Source: Asterochloris sp. CNOR1
Lineage: Eukaryota > Chlorophyta > Trebouxiophyceae > Trebouxiales > Trebouxiaceae
Direction: 5' to 3'
Assembly (NCBI GenBank): GCA_963969365.1
Contig: OZ017756.1
Location: forward strand, 496,001-560,000
DNA: 64,000 bases
Under the pieces are notes generated by a model that was given only the letters and a program-made list of their open reading frames with translations, was not told the origin of the DNA and searched no databases. Below are positions 58,466 through 64,000 of the stretch, in pieces. A program made the position numbers and the translations under genes. The stretch's first letter is position 1. The number at the start of each line of letters is the position of its first letter.

Positions 58466-61400
58466 TCAGTCAATGACTCTCTCTCCGGTGCTCATGGTAT
58501 TCCAGATGAGGGTGCCAATGCAGTACAAGATGATGGAGACATGCCACACATCGTCCCAGCTGCCAGTCTTCAGGATCATGCCGGTGGCTGCAGTGCCCAG
58601 GACACCTGCCAGAACGCCTGCTGTATTGGACATACCCAGGAGGACGCCAGAGTATCGCGGGGCGATGTCCTGCAAAGGCGACCAGGGCATCCCTCAGCCT
58701 GCAACACCTCCTGTTGCTTGTGATTCGGACACTCAAGCATGCAACACCTGCTTGGACTGATTGACAAAGGGCCCGTCAGGACGACTCTGCTGCTTGCACA
58801 GAGTGTCACTGCAGCAGTGATCTCGGGCCGCACCTCCGCCCACAGCGAACACTGCTGCTTGCAAGGGCTGGGCAACCTCAAGCACAACAGACAGGCCTAG
58901 TGGGTGGTGAGTGGGCATCAGACAGACACATTGAAAGCTCACCTGGTGATTGGAGTAGAGCCCTGACTGAGAGAAGGCGTCTAGGCCCTGGCAGGCCATC
59001 ATGCAGCCAACAGCTTGCCCTGCTGTCGTGACTTTGCTGAGCTGCGTGAGGAAGAAGGCTGGGCCCATGAAGCCAATCTGCATGGAGCATGGCAGCAGAT
59101 GCTGACGGGCTGAACAAGTGCTGACGGCGCTTTGGCAAACAGTGATGATGCAGACAGTAGCAGGCAACGCTGCCGAGAGTGTACCTAGCGGCAAGCAAGT
59201 GGAGGGGTAGCATGCAGTGCAGCGGTATGTGGGCTGTTGGATACATGTGGCAACAACAGCACACACTAACTGCTACAGCGCGGGAACCAGCATGAGTTAA
59301 GGGCCTGACCATCGCGGCAGCCTCCCTGCTGCTGCTGGAGCTGTGCCAGGAGCACTGCTCAGTGCTATCCTGCAGAGTGTGCTGCACCTTGAGGGGTCAG
59401 AGCTGCTCACCGTCTGCATGATTTTGCGCACACGAGTGACTGAAACTCCCCTGCCCACGAGTGTGTCTGCAATCCACCCTCCCACCTGCAGCCAGGAGGC
59501 CGCACATGTCAGAGGCGTGGCAGGTTGGCGCACAAGATGGTGCAGTCAGTGTCCTGGAATGGAAGGCATGCTTGTTTGTGTGTGCTGAATCACAGGGGCC
59601 CCCCAAGATACGGCATCTCAGGCAAACATCAGGCCCTGATAGGGCAGGGACTGCTGCTGCAGTGCCTGAAGTTGGCCACAAGAATGAGTTCGGGATGCGC
59701 ATCGACTTGCAAAGTACAACCGGAGCTCACATTGGCAGAGATGGCCATTGTGATCCAGGGCAGCACTGAGAAGAAGCCTGACTTGAGCAGGTCCATGCCC
59801 AGCACCTGCGGACAGCAGTGGTTGTGCTCAGCGCCTGACTGCAGGCACTTGAGCTGCAAAACGTCACAGCATGTTTTGACCTCAGCCCCTGCACGCCAGC
59901 AAGGTGATCAGCTCAGTGCATGCAGTCCCATTCAGCTGGCAGCAGCGGCTGTGACCTCCTTTGTGGCAAGCAGATCACAGTGTTCGGCGCAGGCTGAGCA
60001 ATGAAACAGCACGTCCATCCTCAGCCACTGCATACCAGCATGGCAGCGGGTGTGCGGCGCATGATTCCACACCCTTCCCACTGGGCAGCTAGTGGCAGCA
60101 GGGGACACAGGCCGCAGGGTCAGCATGGCAGGGTGATGCCCAGCACCTGGGCAGACAAGCTGGGTTGCTGTTTTGGGCAGCCGAACGTCTATGGAGAGAG
60201 GGACACGGTTTCCCAAGACTGTTTTCTTGTCCCCCTGTGGTGTCGCGTCAAGAGGCCTCACTCGGTGTAGGCATGGGTGCTGGGGTCAGATGGGAGGAAC
60301 ACAGGACAGACTGGGATGCAGGGCTCATAGCCTTCTGCGCACTGCATGCAGGGTCAGCCACACATGCCAGGCACAGAGGGTTTGAGACCTTCATTTAGTC
60401 TGCAGAATCATCCCTGGAAGCAAGACAAACAGCAACAGTATCAGGACAACCCCTCCAGGCATGACGCAGATGGCACTGATGGCAAGACAACATCTCATGC
60501 AAGGCAGGTGAGCCTGATGCAAGGCACACTGATGCAGCGCAGGTGGCCTTTGATGCATTCTACAAATTCGCTGCATGGCGTAAGCTTCTGAAGGGCCAGT
60601 GGCAGGGAGCCCTGGTTTGTGGCAACCCTGTGAGGCTAGATAAGACAGTGGTGAACATGGCCCATGCAGCTATAGTGAGCCTTTATGTCGTACAAACAAG
60701 CCACCATTGACGGGCATGTAGCGTCCGCATACAGGTTGCACCTGGTTGTAGTAAGTGGGCATCCAGGTGAGCAGGATGAAGGTGCCCCAGTTGTGGCAGA
60801 AGTGGCTCAGAATGAGTGCCCACACCGCGCGTTTGGACAAGATGAGCTTCCAAGGGATTTTGTCGGCTGCTGACTGCACGTAGGGCAGCAAAGGTTGTAA
60901 GAAACAGCTGCGAGCGGCCTAGGCTGTGCGCCATGCGCAGAGCACTGCATCAGTACTCAGACAGCCAGCTGTTGTTGGCAGGGCAGCCTGCTGCACAAGC
61001 TTATGTGCAACCTTGAGCTGATCTGCAAATTTATTCAAGCGCTCAAAATCCAACCAAGCGCTCCACAGTCTGAGCTCCTGGGCCTCGATTGCATTGAGTA
61101 CCCACAACACAAGCGCACACAGCGACACAGCGCACCCGACCTGACAACCCCCTTCAACCCAGACAGCCACAGCAGGCCCACATGGGGACCAGCCTGGTCC
61201 ACACTGCAAATGACTTCTTGCTGGCCGACTGTGCAAAGTGGCTTGGCGCAGCAAAACAGGCACAATCCTCTCTGCCTTGCAGTCACACTGCCGAGCTCAA
61301 CACAGGTGCCCACTTGTGTCTGACTCCGTGTTTGGTGCACCACTTCCAAGCGCGCAGCCTGGCATGGCAGAGCAGAAGCTGCCCCACAGCTGCCTTTTGC

Positions 61401-63911
61401 CCTGCAGGCCCTCCTAAATGCCCCAGATGAGACGGCAGGGCACCCACCCGAGTCACAGTCTGATCCACAATGTAACTCCGCTCCTCTGTGCTGATTCTGG
61501 TGTCCTCCTCAGGGGAACTGCCGGCAAACTTTTGCCATGCAATGAACCAGAAGATGCCCATGAAGCCAAAGATGTAGAACACAGAAGGCCAGTGCAGGAC
61601 CTGCAGGATAGCATCAAGGCCTTGTCTTTGACCACTGCCAGCCACTGAAAGTAACCATTTGCACTTGATCGTGAATCATTGCTCTGCATCACTCTGAGGG
61701 CCTGGGTGCGCTGATGGGCATGTCAGCATGCAGGTCTGTGGGCAACGAACAGCGCCCTGGCTGCTTATTTGTACAGCCCTGTAGTACAATGCTGGTGATC
61801 TTGAATGTCTGGCTTGCGCCCCCACATCAATGAAGTCTGATCTGTGGCAGCAACAGGACTGCAGGCACAGCACAGCGATCTGGGCAGGTGCTGACCTGAA
61901 TCATGTGAGGGCTGAGTGCCAGGCCTAGGATGGAGCCCGTGTACATTCCTGCAGGTCAATAAGCCGTCAGGTGAAGCAGCTCAGCTGCTGCTGGCAGGAC
62001 CTTGAGCACAGGCTGAATGCAGCATATATGCTATTATCCCATATTTGAGTCAGTGCTGACCGCAGGCAGCATTGAGCAAAGAGCCCAGACAGCTTTGTGG
62101 GGCACATCTGTCAGACCAATAGTGCATCTGGAGGGTTTACAGCCCTTCACCCTTCCACATGCGCCCTCAATTGCTGTTGAGGATCAAAAACTGTTGGAAG
62201 CATGATTGATGGGGGCCGACGTGCTCACCACTGTAAACTAGTGACAGCGATCGAGAGCGTTCTCCGACAGGGATCCATCTGCAGCGCAGCAAGGTGCTTG
62301 TGCATGCTGCTACGGCGCTATGCCAGATTGGCAGACTTGGGGTGCACTGGGTATTGAGGATGCACCAGCTAAGGCTGAGGGCATGGAATCCACACTTCAA
62401 TGACATCAGGTCGGCCATAGCTCCCCAGCCGCCCAGCAGGTGGAAGCAACCCTGCAGCCTGTAACCTGATCAGCATGTTGTGCAAGTCTGTCAGACCTAA
62501 TGGGTACCGGCCCATGGGGCTTCACAGCCAGCCAGCCAGCATGCACTGACTACACACCTTCCCATCATTCATGACCAGCTGTCCGCTGCGCCATACTCCT
62601 GTTGCATGACTAGCATGCATGTAGCACAGCAACTCTGCAAGCTAGCACGCATATTTTGTGCACAGGCAGTGGATCACTGCGAGGGCGCCTCAATCACCTG
62701 GATAGCAGATTATTCATGGCTGGCATGGCCACTCCTTCCCCAACGCCCATACAGGCCCGTGCAGCCAGCAGGACAGGCAACCCCATCTTGGCTGCAATGG
62801 GGGTCATTGCTGTGGCAATGGACCACCAAATGACGCCAAAGCCCAGGACGCGCTTGCCCCCAAAGCGATCCGCCCACACGCCTCCAGCCACCTGGGTCAA
62901 GAGGTAACCCCTGCATAGCAGACAAGACATACTGGCTTAGCTGCAAGCACACAGGCTCACGCTGCTGCACTTCACTTTGGCTCCTGCAGCACGTCATGCA
63001 CCTTTCTTCACCGAAATACAGGACGCACTTGCCCCTGAAGCACTCGCACCCCGCTGGCCAGCTGTGGAGCAGGAGGCCCTGTGCAGGAGACACAGTTGCA
63101 CATAGGGTGGGTGCAAAGAGCGGCTGCAAGGACTTTGGCAGGAACCACATACTGTGAGAAGATTTCAGCAGTGCCTGCACCGAGCAGATGTGGGCCATGC
63201 GCAGAGGAAGCAGCATTGCATCCTTGCTCCCAATGCTTGGTAATGCACATTGGGACGCAGGCTGGCTGAATGAGGGTAACAGCGCCTTGAGCTTCCATTG
63301 CAGCCCGGACTGCACAGCTGCCAGTGGCCGGTCAAGAGCCAGCAAAAGCACAGATAGCCGTCTGCAGGAGTGCCACAGGCAAGGTGTGATGCAGCAGGCC
63401 TAGTCCCAGCTTCAAAGGTTGGCATTGAGGGTTGCCTGCAGCAGTTGCCAGCGCAGGCTGTGCAGGCCGCCTGTAAGTGTACCACATGGGGGGAATGCTG
63501 TAGCAGGTCTGGTCCCAGCCCCGGAGCTGCACACTGCAGGTTGCCTGCAACAGTTGCATGCGCTGCCTGCGCAGGACCAGGACAGAGAGCCTTTGCCAGT
63601 GAGCTCCTCTGCCGTAAGCAGTGCCCAAAGCTCCTCAATGGAAGGATGAATGTACAACGCTCAGAGTCGTACTGCCCCAGCCAGACTTGGCTGCCATGAC
63701 TGTGCTCCCCCTCCGTCAAGGCGAGGAGCGGGGACTCACCAGAAGAAGGATGACTGAACAATGCCTGTGGTGGCAGTGTCCCACCCAAACTCGGCTGCCA
63801 TGGGCATCACGGCAATGCTCATGTTCACACGGTCCATGTTGCACAGCATAAAGGCCACGAAGCACAGCGCCACAATGGTCCACCGGCGCTTCCAGCGGCT
63901 GACGCTTGTGA
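58466..63911 (-). CDS. PHT4/ANTR-type anion (phosphate/ascorbate) transporter, 5' end outside the window
   Basis: Major-facilitator transporter of the SLC17/plant PHT4 (ANTR) group, whose plant members move phosphate, or in one case ascorbate, across plastid or Golgi membranes. Exons on the minus strand: 63740-63911, 62698-62910, 62229-62278, 61896-61948, 61448-61600, 60742-60873, 59731-59805, 59411-59485, 58943-59077 and 58466-58669 (TGA); 420 codons, all in phase. Landmarks in order: NMDRVNMSIAVMPMAAEFGW, GGVWADRFGGKRVLGFGVIW, RWIPVGERSRSLSLVYSG, WPSVFYIFGFMGIFWF, LSHFCHNWGTFILLTWMPTY, then the C-terminal helices from APRYSGVLLGMSNTAGVL to the end. The R-x-x-MS motif of helix 1 and the ER-SR loop fit this group. 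The N-terminal targeting sequence is missing. Phosphate versus ascorbate cannot be decided. Confidence 0.93.
63385..63590. repeat. Diverged tandem duplication in a PHT4 intron
   Basis: Two copies of about 100 bases lie in the intron 62911-63739. gtcccagcttcaaaggttgg with gttgcctgcagcagttgc (63403-63450) pairs with gtcccagccccggagctgca with gttgcctgcaacagttgc (63511-63558). No exon is involved. Confidence 0.75.
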
Positions 63912-64000
63912 CTGCCTGCAGGGCATAGGAACACTACTGGGTACCGAGCTGTGGCTGCCGCTCAAGAACATGACTTGCAGAGGTTGAAGTGCAGACCACC

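Noticed and set aside
1-64000. Bacterial-style operon, insertion sequence or CRISPR array
   Set aside because: The genes are intron-rich with green-algal splice and poly(A) signals. Repeats are local exon/intron duplications, not regular spaced arrays, and no transposase or terminal inverted repeats were seen.

Overview
The window is nuclear DNA of a eukaryote, most likely a chlorophyte green alga. Nearly every recognisable protein is split into short exons with GT-AG (sometimes GC-AG) introns, and acceptors are usually ctgcag. Two gene ends carry the green-algal polyadenylation word TGTAA. The families fit a photosynthetic organism: a PHT4-type anion transporter, a chloroplast inner-envelope family protein, a plant-type J-protein and an NDT-type NAD carrier. 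The class of alga cannot be fixed from the sequence. Exon models below come from splice signals, reading-frame phase and family resemblance only. No rRNA, tRNA, CRISPR array or intact transposon was seen.

Layout: 1-953 (-) 5' part of guanine deaminase; 4092-17006 (+) a long gene with a P-loop segment and two kinase-like domains; 17517-21005 (+) mitochondrial carrier of the NDT type with two alternative versions of one exon; 21979-37625 (+) a large LRR and IQ-motif protein resembling LRRIQ1; about 37893-38897 (+) a Cys/His-rich protein; 39035-40535 (-) membrane-anchored glutaredoxin; about 41099-44462 (+) unknown membrane protein; 44824-47888 (-) J-domain protein; about 48666-50716 (-) uncertain helical protein; 50790-51613 (+) chloroplast inner-membrane family protein; 52350-56389 (+) aldo/keto reductase; 57409-58246 (-) small membrane coiled-coil protein; 58466-63911 (-) PHT4/ANTR transporter, 5' end outside.

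The genes do not form one pathway; this is an ordinary housekeeping stretch of an algal chromosome. What stands out is architecture. Many genes carry tandem copies of an exon, or of an exon end plus its splice donor, at different stages of decay. In the carrier, two exon versions have matching phases and lengths that permit only one to be used at a time. In the LRRIQ1-like gene a 108-bp repeat offers two in-frame donors. In the kinase-like gene a whole exon is duplicated, and the two kinase-like domains share three intron positions and phases.
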